This document shows, one piece after another, positions 8,137 to 15,591 of a DNA stretch of 24,577 nucleotides. Every line of letters starts with the position of its first letter. The first letter of the stretch is position 1. Origin of the DNA: JBGTLW01 sp041743835 (GTDB lineage: Bacteria; Planctomycetota; Phycisphaerae; Phycisphaerales; Phycisphaeraceae); contig JBGTLW010000299.1 in assembly GCA_041743835.1 (NCBI GenBank), forward strand, positions 1 to 24,577, written 5' to 3'. The notes beneath the pieces are model-generated. The model saw nothing but the letters and a program-made list of their open reading frames with translations, ran no database searches and was not told where the DNA came from. A program made the translations under genes and the position numbers.

Positions 8137-9084
8137 ATGCGTCAAATACAAAGCGTGAGCACTGTTGCTGGAGCCGGGCTTTTGGCCCGCGTTGGAGCCG
8201 TCGCGGTGGCGGCGTTGATGATGATGCTATCGACCACGACCCCCGCGATGGGAGTGGTCGTGGTCAACGGGCAGGTTAACAACACCGCGCCGACGGGTGA
8301 CCAGGGCTTCAGCTACGTCGGAAGGTTCGGCACTACCGGCGGGCCTAACAGCGGCGTGTACCTCGGCTACGTCAACGGCTACAACTGGGTGCTTACCGCC
8401 TTCCACAATAACACCGCTTCCGCCTTCTACGTCGGTGCCTCTTCTTTCAACCAGATCGAAAGCCAACGCATCGGCGGGGGGACCACGGACCTGCGGCTGG
8501 TGAAACTCGATGGCGGGTACATCGGGCTCGACCCGCTGGCGATCCGCTCCGATGCGATCACGGTCGGCACCTCGGTCACGATGGTGGGTCACGGCCGAGT
8601 GGCGGATGGGCCAGAAAAAGACTTTGATCCGAATCCTGGTGCGGGTAACGTGCTTCTCGGCTTTGACTGGACAGGCACTGACACCCGTCCCAAACTCTGG
8701 GGCACCAACGTCGTGACACAGGTCAATGAGACAGTCCTCAACACCGCAGCATTCCGCACCGTCTTCGACGACATCGGCGGCACCGAAGCCACCTTCGCGG
8801 ATAAAGATTCAGGCTCCGGCGTGTTCACCTACAACGGCGGTGTATGGGAACTGGCTGGCATCGCTTTCACCATCGGTCAGGTTCAAAGTGATTTCCGTGG
8901 GGAGAAATTAAATAATGGCAATGGCCCCTACCCCAACAGCGTCTACGGCGACGTGAGTTTCATGGCTGACCTGACCCAGTACCGCACCGAGATCATTGCC
9001 AGCCTCATCCCCGAGCCCGGCTCCCTCGCCCTGCTCACCGCCGGGGCCGTGATGATCCTCACCCGCCGCGGCCGCGCAACCTGA
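8137..9084 (+). CDS. PEP-CTERM-anchored trypsin-like serine protease
   Basis: A signal peptide (residues ~15-39, hydrophobic, ending PAMG) is followed by a domain of ~240 residues and a C-terminal PEP-CTERM sorting tail: PEP at 292-294, a hydrophobic helix, then RRGR. Such proteins are exported and processed by an exosortase, which is not encoded in this window. The middle domain has the trypsin (S1) layout with a plausible intact triad: H90 in VLTAFH, D118 in TTDLRLVKL and S225 in DSGSG. The mature part begins with VVNGQ, like the first strand of trypsins. It is therefore probably a surface-displayed protease or a closely related binding protein. AGGAAG, 8 bp before the ATG, supports the start. 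A sigma-70-like promoter lies upstream. Confidence 0.85.
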   Translation: MRQIQSVSTVAGAGLLARVGAVAVAALMMMLSTTTPAMGVVVVNGQVNNTAPTGDQGFSYVGRFGTTGGPNSGVYLGYVNGYNWVLTAFHNNTASAFYVGASSFNQIESQRIGGGTTDLRLVKLDGGYIGLDPLAIRSDAITVGTSVTMVGHGRVADGPEKDFDPNPGAGNVLLGFDWTGTDTRPKLWGTNVVTQVNETVLNTAAFRTVFDDIGGTEATFADKDSGSGVFTYNGGVWELAGIAFTIGQVQSDFRGEKLNNGNGPYPNSVYGDVSFMADLTQYRTEIIASLIPEPGSLALLTAGAVMILTRRGRAT

Positions 9085-9126
9085 TTCCACGCCAACGCCC
9101 GAAACAACTCCCACCCCCCACCCGCC

Positions 9127-9150
9127 CAATTGATACCGAGTTATCAATTG
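9127..9150. promoter_or_regulatory. Perfect palindromic operator-like site before the ZIP transporter
   Basis: CAATTGATA and its exact reverse complement TATCAATTG flank a 6-bp spacer (CCGAGT). The site lies 40 bp before the transporter ATG. It is very AT-rich in a GC-rich genome. It overlaps a possible -35 TTGATA (9130-9135), a position typical of a repressor operator. The TGATA...TATCA half-sites recall those of Fur-family regulators, so control by a metal-sensing repressor such as Zur is my inference. Confidence 0.6.
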
Positions 9151-9154
9151 ATGC

Positions 9155-9160
9155 TATCAT
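9155..9160 (+). promoter_or_regulatory. Possible -10 element of the ZIP transporter gene
   Basis: TATCAT lies 30 bp before the ATG. The nearest -35-like hexamer, TTGATA at 9130-9135 inside the palindrome, gives a long 19-bp spacer, which would suit a regulated promoter. Confidence 0.35.
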
Positions 9161-9190
9161 ACGCACTCACCAACCCCCGGCGAGCGCAAC

Positions 9191-10267
9191 ATGTACCTCA
9201 CCTTCTCCATCTACGCCCTGCTGATTGTGCTCATCTCCCTGGCCGGGGGCGCGGTGCCGATGGTCATTCGGCTCACGCACCGTAGGCTGCAACTGGCGAC
9301 CAGCCTGATCGCGGGGTTCCTGCTCGGCGTCGCCCTACTCACACTCCTGCCCCACGCCCTGATGGCTGTCTCACCCGCCACCGCGATGGGATGGGCGGTG
9401 GTCGGGCTGATGACCATGTTCTTCCTCGAACGCTTTTTCGCCTACCACCACCACATCGCGCCGGGCGAGGCAGGCATGCCCCCCGTCACCGCCGACCCCG
9501 AACCCCTGGCCACCGCCGCCTGCGATGCGGAGCCCGGCAACCCGCTGGACCATCACCACGGCCACCCCATCCCAACAAGCCCGAAAGCCGAGCCGTGCCA
9601 AGACTCGCACCACACCCACCACAGCCACGAAGCACACGACCATGAACACACCAAGCTCTCCTGGCTGGGCATTACGCTGGGGCTGGTGATCCACTCGCTG
9701 ATCGGCGGGGTCGCGCTGGGCGCGGCTGTGTCGGCTGAGGACCTCATCCACACCGAGGGGCTCGCGGGCTGGGCCCTGCCGGGGCTGGCGGTGTTCCTGG
9801 GCATCTTCCTGCACAAGCCCTTCGACGCGATGACGCTGCTGACGCTGCTGCGCGGCACCGGCTGGCCCAAGCCCATGCAGCACAGTGTGAACTTCGCCTT
9901 TGCGATGTGCACGCCGGTCGGCGGGCTGTTGTTCTTCTGGGGGCTGGCGGGGGTGGACCTGGCGCACGGCACGGTGGTCGGCTGTGCGCTGGCGTTTGCC
10001 GCGGGCGTGTTCCTGTGCGTGTCGCTGGCGGACCTGCTGCCGGAGCTTCACTTCCACCGCCACGACCGCCTCGCGCTGAGCGCGGCGGTCCTCGCGGGCC
10101 TGGGTCTGGCGTGGGCCATCGCCATCATGGAAGCCAAGACCCACGCCCACGACCACGACGACCACAACCACAGCCCCACGCCAAGCGCCATCAAAGACCC
10201 GCACGACCATCACGGCCACGGCCACGATGAACATGACCACCACGACCACGCAGGGCACGACCACTAA
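9191..10267 (+). CDS. ZIP-family divalent metal transporter, histidine-rich
   Basis: This 358-residue membrane protein fits the ZIP (Zrt/Irt-like) family, which moves Zn2+ or similar ions into the cytoplasm. Hydrophobic helices are seen at about 5-25, 37-58, 65-84, 158-180, 194-212, 230-252, 258-282 and 295-315, which is eight, as expected. The helix-4 motif appears as HSLIGGVALG (168-177) and helix 5 carries HKPFDAM (208-214). Both are less canonical than HSxxDG and HExxH. The cytoplasmic loop between helices 3 and 4 is His-rich (about 120-153). A second His/Asp-rich tail ends the protein (318-358) and is likely to bind or sense metal. The palindrome just upstream suggests metal-controlled expression. 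The start follows the only nearby ATG in frame; the Shine-Dalgarno is weak. Confidence 0.85.
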   Translation: MYLTFSIYALLIVLISLAGGAVPMVIRLTHRRLQLATSLIAGFLLGVALLTLLPHALMAVSPATAMGWAVVGLMTMFFLERFFAYHHHIAPGEAGMPPVTADPEPLATAACDAEPGNPLDHHHGHPIPTSPKAEPCQDSHHTHHSHEAHDHEHTKLSWLGITLGLVIHSLIGGVALGAAVSAEDLIHTEGLAGWALPGLAVFLGIFLHKPFDAMTLLTLLRGTGWPKPMQHSVNFAFAMCTPVGGLLFFWGLAGVDLAHGTVVGCALAFAAGVFLCVSLADLLPELHFHRHDRLALSAAVLAGLGLAWAIAIMEAKTHAHDHDDHNHSPTPSAIKDPHDHHGHGHDEHDHHDHAGHDH

Positions 10268-10394
10268 AACATCCCACAACCCGCAAGAAGCCTCAACTTC
10301 CTCAAAACTAGCCAGTGCCCCGAACCGGCCGCGCCCGCGTTGAGGGCGGGCTATCCATCTGAAGTCCAACGAAACCGCCCGCTCTGGCCCCTGC

Positions 10395-10400
10395 TACAAT
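10395..10400 (+). promoter_or_regulatory. -10 element placed for a near-leaderless rimO transcript
   Basis: TACAAT matches the sigma-70 -10 consensus at five of six positions and ends only 9 bp before the rimO ATG at 10410. Transcription would therefore start at or within a few bases of the ATG. No Shine-Dalgarno is present and no good -35 is visible. Confidence 0.45.
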
Positions 10401-10409
10401 GGCCCGACA

Positions 10410-11966
10410 ATGCCTAAAACGGCCAACCCACAAGCCGATTCCACCATCCAGACCGTCGCCTTCGTCAGCCTCGGCTGCCCGAAGAACCTTGTGGACAGCG
10501 AGAAGATGCTCGGCCTGCTCGCCGAGCAGGGCCTGACACCCGTGCCTTCCGACGACCCGGCCGACGTGGTGGTCATCAACACCTGCGGCTTCCTCGAAGC
10601 GTCCAAGGAAGAATCCCTGGGCGAGATACGCGACGCTATCGCACGCAAGCGGCGCGGCGAGGTGAGGCGGGTCGTGGTCGCGGGCTGCCTCGTGCAACGC
10701 CACCGCGCCAAGATCCTCGAGTGGGCACCCGAGGTGGACGCGATGATCGGCGTCTTTGACCGCGACAAGATCACCGAGGCGGTGCTGGGCGCAGCCACGC
10801 GGACCGCCGCCCACCGCGAGGCCTCGCTTGAGCTACCCGTCTTCTCCTCCATCGCCACCAACGCCACGCTTGCGAAAGCGGCACGCGGCATCGATTCGGC
10901 CGACGACAACTTCCGTGGCTACTTCGAGGACGACTCGGCCCGCCTCCGCCTCACGCCCCGCCACTACGCCTACCTCCGCATGTCCGAGGGCTGCAACCAG
11001 AACTGCGCGTTCTGCACCATCCCCTCCATCCGCGGCAAAATGCGATCCAAGCACCCGGAAAAAGTCGCCAGCGAGATGCGCGAACTCATGGCCGACGGAG
11101 CGTTCGAGATCAACCTCATCGGCCAGGACACCACGTCCTACGGCGACGACATCGGCTACGGCCCGGGCCTGGTCGGGCTCTTGGAAGAACTCAACCGCGT
11201 CGCGCAGGAAAATGGCGGCGCGTGGATACGCCTGATGTACGCCTACCCCTCGTGCTTCACCGATCAGATGATCGACGCCATCGCACGTCTGCCACACGTG
11301 GTGAAATACATCGACATGCCGTTGCAGCACATCAACGACGCGGTGCTCGACAGCATGCGACGCCGTACCAGCCGCAAGCTCATCGAGACCCTGCTCGGCA
11401 AGCTCCGCGACCGTGTGAAGAGTGCCGAGGGCGGCATCGCCATCCGCACCACGTTTATCTCCGGCTACCCCGGCGAGACCGACGCGCAGCACCAGGAACT
11501 GGTGGACTTCATCGCGGACTTCGGCTTCGAGAACCTCGGCGTGTTCCCCTACTCCCCCGAGCCCGGCACACCCGCCGGCACGCTGCACGCACAGCAAGGC
11601 ATGGCCATCCCCAAAGAGGTCATCGACCAGCGGATCGAAGACATCATGACCACCCAGCAGCGCGTGGTCTTCGCGAAGAACGACGCCATGGTGGATGCGG
11701 CCGCGACGCTGGACGTGCTCATCGACAGTGCCGAGGGCGAGGCGTCGGCCGACGACACGGGGCTGGACTTCCCCACGTTCGTGTACACCGCCCGCACCAG
11801 GGCCCAGGCCCCGGACATCGACGCGACGACCACCCTGCTCTCACGCCAACGCCTGTCGCCGGGTGAAGTGGTCCCCGCGACCATCACCGGCTACAGCGAC
11901 TACGACCTCACCGCCCAGCCCACCGCCGACCTCCAACGCACCACCGCCCTGCCGGTGATCCGCTAG
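10410..11966 (+). CDS. rimO: Ribosomal protein S12 methylthiotransferase RimO
   Basis: RimO is a radical-SAM enzyme with two iron-sulfur clusters that adds a methylthio group to a conserved aspartate of ribosomal protein S12. The N-terminal methylthiotransferase domain has the three cluster cysteines in SLGCPKNLVDSE (C23), NTCGF (C59) and AGCL (C93). The radical-SAM domain has EGCNQNCAFC (C195, C199, C202) followed by IPSIRGK. A C-terminal TRAM-like region follows. SLGCPKN and SIRGKMRS distinguish RimO from the tRNA enzyme MiaB. The protein has 518 residues against about 440 in E. coli. Much of the extra length is a linker at residues 130-185 and insertions in the C-terminal part. The transcript may be almost leaderless. 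The methyltransferase gene follows after 30 bp, so the two may be co-transcribed. Confidence 0.93.
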   Translation: MPKTANPQADSTIQTVAFVSLGCPKNLVDSEKMLGLLAEQGLTPVPSDDPADVVVINTCGFLEASKEESLGEIRDAIARKRRGEVRRVVVAGCLVQRHRAKILEWAPEVDAMIGVFDRDKITEAVLGAATRTAAHREASLELPVFSSIATNATLAKAARGIDSADDNFRGYFEDDSARLRLTPRHYAYLRMSEGCNQNCAFCTIPSIRGKMRSKHPEKVASEMRELMADGAFEINLIGQDTTSYGDDIGYGPGLVGLLEELNRVAQENGGAWIRLMYAYPSCFTDQMIDAIARLPHVVKYIDMPLQHINDAVLDSMRRRTSRKLIETLLGKLRDRVKSAEGGIAIRTTFISGYPGETDAQHQELVDFIADFGFENLGVFPYSPEPGTPAGTLHAQQGMAIPKEVIDQRIEDIMTTQQRVVFAKNDAMVDAAATLDVLIDSAEGEASADDTGLDFPTFVYTARTRAQAPDIDATTTLLSRQRLSPGEVVPATITGYSDYDLTAQPTADLQRTTALPVIR

Positions 11967-11996
11967 GAGCTGTGGCCCACGCCCATCGGAGCCCCC

Positions 11997-12671
11997 ATGT
12001 CCACCAGCACCGCCAGCCTCACCGATGAGCTCCGCGATTACGTCCACCGCATCAACGCGATGCGCGAGCACCCCGTGCTGGCAGAGCTCCGCGGCTTCAC
12101 AGCCAAGCTGCCCAACGGCAACATGCAGATCTCCGTCGAACACGGGCGCATGATGGCCCAGCTCGTGAAGCTGCTGGGCGTCACACGCGCGCTGGAGGTC
12201 GGCACGTTCACCGGCTACAGCTCGACGTGCGTCGCGCTCGCGCTGCCCCCGGCCCCGCACGGCCGGCTGGTCTGCTGCGATGTCTCGGAGGAATGGACCA
12301 ACATCGCCAAAGCGCACTGGGCCAAGGCGGGCGTCGCGGACAAGATCACATTGAAGCTTGGCCCGGCCGAACAATCACTCGCGGCCATGCTCAAAGCCGG
12401 CGAAGCGGGCAGCTACGACATGGCTTTCATCGACGCGGACAAACCGGCGTACCCCGGCTATTACCTTCAATGCGTGGAGCTGCTCCGGCCGGGCGGCATC
12501 GTGCTGCTGGACAACGCGTTTATGGGCGGCAAAGTTGTCAGCCCCCCCGCGGGCAACGCCGGGGCACAAGCCATGCACGACTTGGCCGAGCGCATCTTCA
12601 ATGACCCTGGCGTGGACCCCTGCCTGATCCCGATCGGTGACGGCGTGCTGGTCGCCCGCAAAACCGCTTAA
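11997..12671 (+). CDS. Class I SAM-dependent O-methyltransferase
   Basis: This 224-residue protein fits the caffeoyl-CoA/catechol O-methyltransferase-like family (Methyltransf_3). The SAM-binding motif is LEVGTFTGYSS (66-76), the acidic end of the next strand is CCDVSEEW (93-100), the metal and catalytic aspartates lie in FIDADK (144-149), and LLDNAF (170-175) completes the metal site. It probably methylates a hydroxyl on a small phenolic or similar molecule with a divalent metal; the substrate is unknown. It lies 30 bp after rimO in the same direction and converges with fcl. The start gives the normal family length. Confidence 0.88.
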   Translation: MSTSTASLTDELRDYVHRINAMREHPVLAELRGFTAKLPNGNMQISVEHGRMMAQLVKLLGVTRALEVGTFTGYSSTCVALALPPAPHGRLVCCDVSEEWTNIAKAHWAKAGVADKITLKLGPAEQSLAAMLKAGEAGSYDMAFIDADKPAYPGYYLQCVELLRPGGIVLLDNAFMGGKVVSPPAGNAGAQAMHDLAERIFNDPGVDPCLIPIGDGVLVARKTA

Positions 12672-12709
12672 CTCACGTGCAACCACACAGTCTGCCGGGG
12701 GCGCGGTGG

Positions 12710-13705
12710 TTAGCCGTAAGTGACCTCACGCAGGTTGTCGCGGTTCGCTTCGAACCACTCGATGGTCCGCCGCAGGCCGTCCTCGAAGCCAACCGCCGCC
12801 CGCCAATCCATCAGCCGCGCAGCCTTGGACGTGTCCAGGCATCGGCGGGGTTGGCCGTCGGGCTTGCTCGCGTCCCAGCGTATCTCGCCCCGGAAGTTGG
12901 TGAGGCGGGCGATGAGTTCGACGAGGTCTTTGATGGTGATCTCGCTGCCCGTGCCGAGGTTGATCGGCGTGGGGTCGTCGATCTTTTCCGCGGCAGTGAC
13001 GATGCCCTCCGCCGCGTCCTCCACAAACAAAAACTCGCGCGACGCGCTGCCGGTGCCCCAGCACACGATATGGTCCGCGCTACCTCCGGGGGCTCCGGGG
13101 GCGCCGGGGGCGTCGCGGGCCTCGATGCACTTGCGGATCAGCGCGGGGATGACGTGGCTGGCGTGGGGGTCGAAGTTGTCGTGCGGGCCGTAGAGGTTCA
13201 CCGGCACGACCACCGCGCTGTCCAGCCCGAACTCACGCTTGTACCCATCGAGCATCACGAACAGCGCCTTCTTGGCGACGCCGTAGGGCGCATTGGTTTC
13301 TTCGGGGTAGCCGTTCCACAGCTCTTCTTCATTGAAGGGGACGGGGGTGAACTTCGGGTAGGCGCACACGGTGCCGGTTTGGACGAACTTGCGGATGCCC
13401 CGCGCCCGGCCGTGCTCGATCAGGTGCAGGCCCATCGCCGCGTTCGCGAAGAAGAACCGCCCGGGGTGGTCTCGGTTGGCCCCGATCCCACCGACCTCAG
13501 CCGCGAGGTGGATCACGACATCGGGCTTCGCATCGTCGTACATCCGCACGACATCCGCTTCCTTGGTCAGGTCGTAGTCCTTGCGTCGGGGGATGAACAC
13601 CTGCTCTTCCCGCACGCCGCGCTTGCGGAGGGCATCCTGAACAAAAGTCCCAAGAAAGCCCGCCCCTCCGGTGATTACAATGCGATGTTGCGTAAGGTTG
13701 AGCAT
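12710..13705 (-). CDS. fcl: GDP-L-fucose synthase
   Basis: Fcl (WcaG) epimerises and reduces GDP-4-keto-6-deoxy-mannose to GDP-L-fucose with NADPH. This 331-residue extended SDR protein has the nucleotide-binding GGAGFLG (13-19), HLAAEVGGI (66-74), the TGTVCAYP segment, and the catalytic Y141xxxK145 in YGVAKK, followed by NLYGPHDNFDP typical of the family. A short Gly-Ala-Pro run (DAPGAPGAPGGSA, near 198-210) is an unusual insertion coded by a GC-rich tract around 13083-13115. It supplies the second step after gmd. Unusually, a toxin-antitoxin pair lies between the two genes. The ATG is only 11 bp after the toxin stop, without a clear Shine-Dalgarno, so expression may depend on read-through from upstream. 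Confidence 0.92.
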   Translation of the reverse strand: MLNLTQHRIVITGGAGFLGTFVQDALRKRGVREEQVFIPRRKDYDLTKEADVVRMYDDAKPDVVIHLAAEVGGIGANRDHPGRFFFANAAMGLHLIEHGRARGIRKFVQTGTVCAYPKFTPVPFNEEELWNGYPEETNAPYGVAKKALFVMLDGYKREFGLDSAVVVPVNLYGPHDNFDPHASHVIPALIRKCIEARDAPGAPGAPGGSADHIVCWGTGSASREFLFVEDAAEGIVTAAEKIDDPTPINLGTGSEITIKDLVELIARLTNFRGEIRWDASKPDGQPRRCLDTSKAARLMDWRAAVGFEDGLRRTIEWFEANRDNLREVTYG

Positions 13706-13716
13706 GTCAAAGTGTA

Positions 13717-14109
13717 CTATCGGATAGTCCGCACGTGGGGATATTCCTGAATCTCCTGATCGGAGGTGACCAAGGCACAGTCCAGGGATTGTGCGGTGGG
13801 CACGATGATTCGGTCGACCGGATCACGGTGGAAGGATTCGGGCAGTTGGTTGGCCGCGACCGCAATGGTCGGTGTCATCGGCAACCACACCACGCCCGGA
13901 AAATTCAGCGCGTCGTCGAGCCATTCTTCAGTGGGCAGACCCAGATTGATACGATTGCGTGACGCAAGCATAGCCACTTCCCAGCAAGTGATGCTGCACA
14001 CACCGATACCGGAAGATCGGTGCTCATGCAGAGCGGTGGATTGCGCCAGGGTCAGTTTATTTGGGCGAAAGGCCCACCACAGCCAAACATGCGTGTCGAT
14101 CACGATCAT
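13717..14109 (-). CDS. vapC: PIN-domain toxin, VapC family
   Basis: VapC toxins are PIN-domain ribonucleases that cut specific RNAs when free of their antitoxin. The 130-residue protein shows the acidic Mg2+ site: D5 in IDTHVWLWW, E44 in CWEVAML, D96 and D99 in HRDPVDRIIVPTA, and D117 in VTSD. The DTHxxLW opening and HRDPxDR motif suit the subgroup related to Sll0205 (COG3744). I chose the ATG at 14109 because it overlaps the antitoxin stop as ATGA, implying translational coupling. A longer in-frame start at 14139 would add ten residues with no family match. It lies between gmd and fcl. Base composition is a little less GC-rich than in the neighbours, which fits acquisition by transfer. Confidence 0.88.
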   Translation of the reverse strand: MIVIDTHVWLWWAFRPNKLTLAQSTALHEHRSSGIGVCSITCWEVAMLASRNRINLGLPTEEWLDDALNFPGVVWLPMTPTIAVAANQLPESFHRDPVDRIIVPTAQSLDCALVTSDQEIQEYPHVRTIR

Positions 14110-14318
14110 CGCAGCGCATCCCAGTCGTCCGGATCGCAAGCCGGATCGAAGGGGCGCTCGATCTCGAAGTCATCGCGGCGGTACTTCTCAGGGTCCACGA
14201 CACGGGCTTGATCCGTACGCTGAACCACAATGACACGGGCGATCGCGCCGGGCACGAGATCGTGAATCGTCACTGTGCCGTCGGATGCCACACGTTGTTC
14301 GGATTCGACAAGCTTCAT
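14106..14318 (-). CDS. Probable antitoxin partner of the PIN toxin
   Basis: This 70-residue protein has its stop overlapping the toxin start by four bases, the usual antitoxin-first order. It opens MKLVESEQRVASDGTVTIHDL, then VPGAIARVIVV: a short beta-rich stretch like the DNA-binding half of AbrB/MazE-type or related antitoxins. An acidic tail (DPACDPDDWDAL) follows that could cover the toxin. I cannot place it in a named family. I chose the ATG at 14318; a GTG-type or ATG start up to 14354 is possible, but the AT-rich stretch around 14320-14335 (AAAATTATATCA) looks like a promoter or operator. The toxin-antitoxin call rests mainly on the partner. Confidence 0.75.
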   Translation of the reverse strand: MKLVESEQRVASDGTVTIHDLVPGAIARVIVVQRTDQARVVDPEKYRRDDFEIERPFDPACDPDDWDALR

Positions 14319-14357
14319 ATCGAAAATTATATCACTGCTGCGCGTTGGAACCAAGCC

Positions 14358-15422
14358 TCAATGCCGCACACCCTCGACCGTGGCGATCTGGTGGCCGGCG
14401 TCGCGTAGCGTCTTCTCGCGGGCGGCCAGCTCCATGTCGTGATCGACCATCATGTCCACCAAGGCCTCGAACGTGACCCGCGGCTCCCAGCCGAGCTTGC
14501 GCTTGGCCTTGCTTGGGTCGCCAAGCAGCAGGTCCACCTCGGCCGGGCGGTAGTAACGCGGGTCGATCTCCACGTGGTCCTGATAGTTGAGCCCGACCCG
14601 CGCAAACGCACGCTCGCAGAAGTCGCGCACCGTGCGCGTCTGCCCCGTCGCCACGACATAATCATCCGGCTCATCCTGCTGGAGCATCAGCCACATCTGC
14701 TGCACGTAATCCCCCGCAAAACCCCAGTCGCGCTTGGCGTCGAGATTGCCCAGGTACAGCTTGTCCTGCTGGCCGTGCTTGATCCGCCCGACCGCGCGCG
14801 TGATCTTGCGCGTCACAAACGTCTCGCCCCGGCGGGGCGACTCGTGGTTGAACAAGATGCCGCACGAGGCGTGGAGGTTGTACGACTCGCGGTAGTTGAT
14901 CGTGATCCAGTGCGCGTAGAGCTTGGCCACGCCGTAGGGAGAGCGCGGGTGGAACGGCGTGGCCTCGGACTGCGGCGCGGTCTCGGGCATCCCGCCGAAC
15001 ATCTCGGAGGTGGACGCCTGATAGTACCGGATCTGATAGCCCGAGTCTTCCTGAAACTCGCGGATGGCCTCAAGCAGATTCACCGCACCGACACCCGACG
15101 CCTCGGCGGTGTAGATCGGCTGATCGAAGCTGACGCGGACGTGCGACTGTGCCCCGAGGTTGTACACCTCGGTGGGCTTGGTCCTGCGGATGAGCTTGGC
15201 CAGGCCGTTGGCATCGGTCAGGTCCGCATAATGGAGGCTGAGCTTGGCGCCGGTCTCGTGGGGGTCTTTGTAGAGGTGGTCGATGCGTTCGGTGGTGAAC
15301 GTGGACGACCGGCGGATCAGGCCATGGACATCATACCCCTTGGCCAGCAGCAGCTCAGCGAGGTACGAGCCGTCCTGCCCGGTAATACCAGTGATAAGAG
15401 CGCGCTTGGGGTTGATGGGCAT
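14358..15422 (-). CDS. gmd: GDP-mannose 4,6-dehydratase
   Basis: Gmd converts GDP-D-mannose to GDP-4-keto-6-deoxy-D-mannose, the first step to GDP-L-fucose and other 6-deoxyhexoses. The 354-residue protein matches the family along its length: TGITGQDGSYLAE (11-23), RRSSTFTTERIDHLY, YNLGAQSHVRVSF, QASTSEMFG (135-143), catalytic Y163xxxK167 in SPYGVAKLY, FNHESPRRGETFVTRKITRA, RDWGFAGDYV and DPRYYRPAEVD...LGDPSKAK. A longer frame upstream exists, but the start at 15422 is set by AGGA six bases ahead (15429-15432 on the minus strand) and by homology to the E. coli N-terminus. fcl lies downstream, behind the toxin-antitoxin pair. It diverges from a secreted protease gene. Confidence 0.95.
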   Translation of the reverse strand: MPINPKRALITGITGQDGSYLAELLLAKGYDVHGLIRRSSTFTTERIDHLYKDPHETGAKLSLHYADLTDANGLAKLIRRTKPTEVYNLGAQSHVRVSFDQPIYTAEASGVGAVNLLEAIREFQEDSGYQIRYYQASTSEMFGGMPETAPQSEATPFHPRSPYGVAKLYAHWITINYRESYNLHASCGILFNHESPRRGETFVTRKITRAVGRIKHGQQDKLYLGNLDAKRDWGFAGDYVQQMWLMLQQDEPDDYVVATGQTRTVRDFCERAFARVGLNYQDHVEIDPRYYRPAEVDLLLGDPSKAKRKLGWEPRVTFEALVDMMVDHDMELAAREKTLRDAGHQIATVEGVRH

Positions 15423-15428
15423 GGGTTT

Positions 15429-15432
15429 TCCT
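15429..15432 (-). promoter_or_regulatory. Shine-Dalgarno that fixes the gmd start
   Basis: AGGA on the minus strand lies six bases before the ATG at 15422. It excludes the 57-residue upstream extension of the open frame, which has no resemblance to Gmd. Confidence 0.65.
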
Positions 15433-15582
15433 AGGTGGTCGATCTGCGTGATGGTACCAACCTTGTCGGCCGATTCGTGGCCGGGCTGGATCGTAGCAAA
15501 ACGGGCGTCAAGGCATGCCAATTTTTTGCGCAACCACCGCGTTAGAATGGGGCGAGCAGAACACCCGCCGCCAACCCCTCGT

Positions 15583-15588
15583 AGGAAG
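15583..15588 (+). promoter_or_regulatory. Shine-Dalgarno that fixes the secreted protease start
   Basis: AGGAAG in the context GTAGGAAG sits just before the ATG at 15592. The same octamer precedes the other trypsin-like gene (8121-8128). It argues against the much longer open frame beginning at 15283, which overlaps gmd. TAGAAT at 15543-15548 is a possible -10. Confidence 0.55.
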
Positions 15589-15591
15589 TAC

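Noticed and set aside
9371..10369. Long open frame (332 codons) on the minus strand
   Set aside because: It is antisense to the ZIP transporter. Its Val runs are the reverse reading of the His-rich codons.
13083..13115. GC-rich repetitive tract as a possible mobile or regulatory repeat
   Set aside because: It is in frame inside fcl and encodes a short Gly-Ala-Pro insertion; most likely slippage.
12677..13750. Long open frame (357 codons) on the plus strand
   Set aside because: It lies wholly antisense to fcl, whose protein has every family motif. It is a GC-rich shadow with no recognisable domain.
14439..15434. Long open frame (331 codons) on the plus strand
   Set aside because: It is antisense to gmd and rich in Arg, Val and His as expected of a reverse-frame shadow.
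15283..15591. N-terminal extension of the secreted protease frame
   Set aside because: It overlaps gmd, and the Shine-Dalgarno and signal peptide support the start at 15592.
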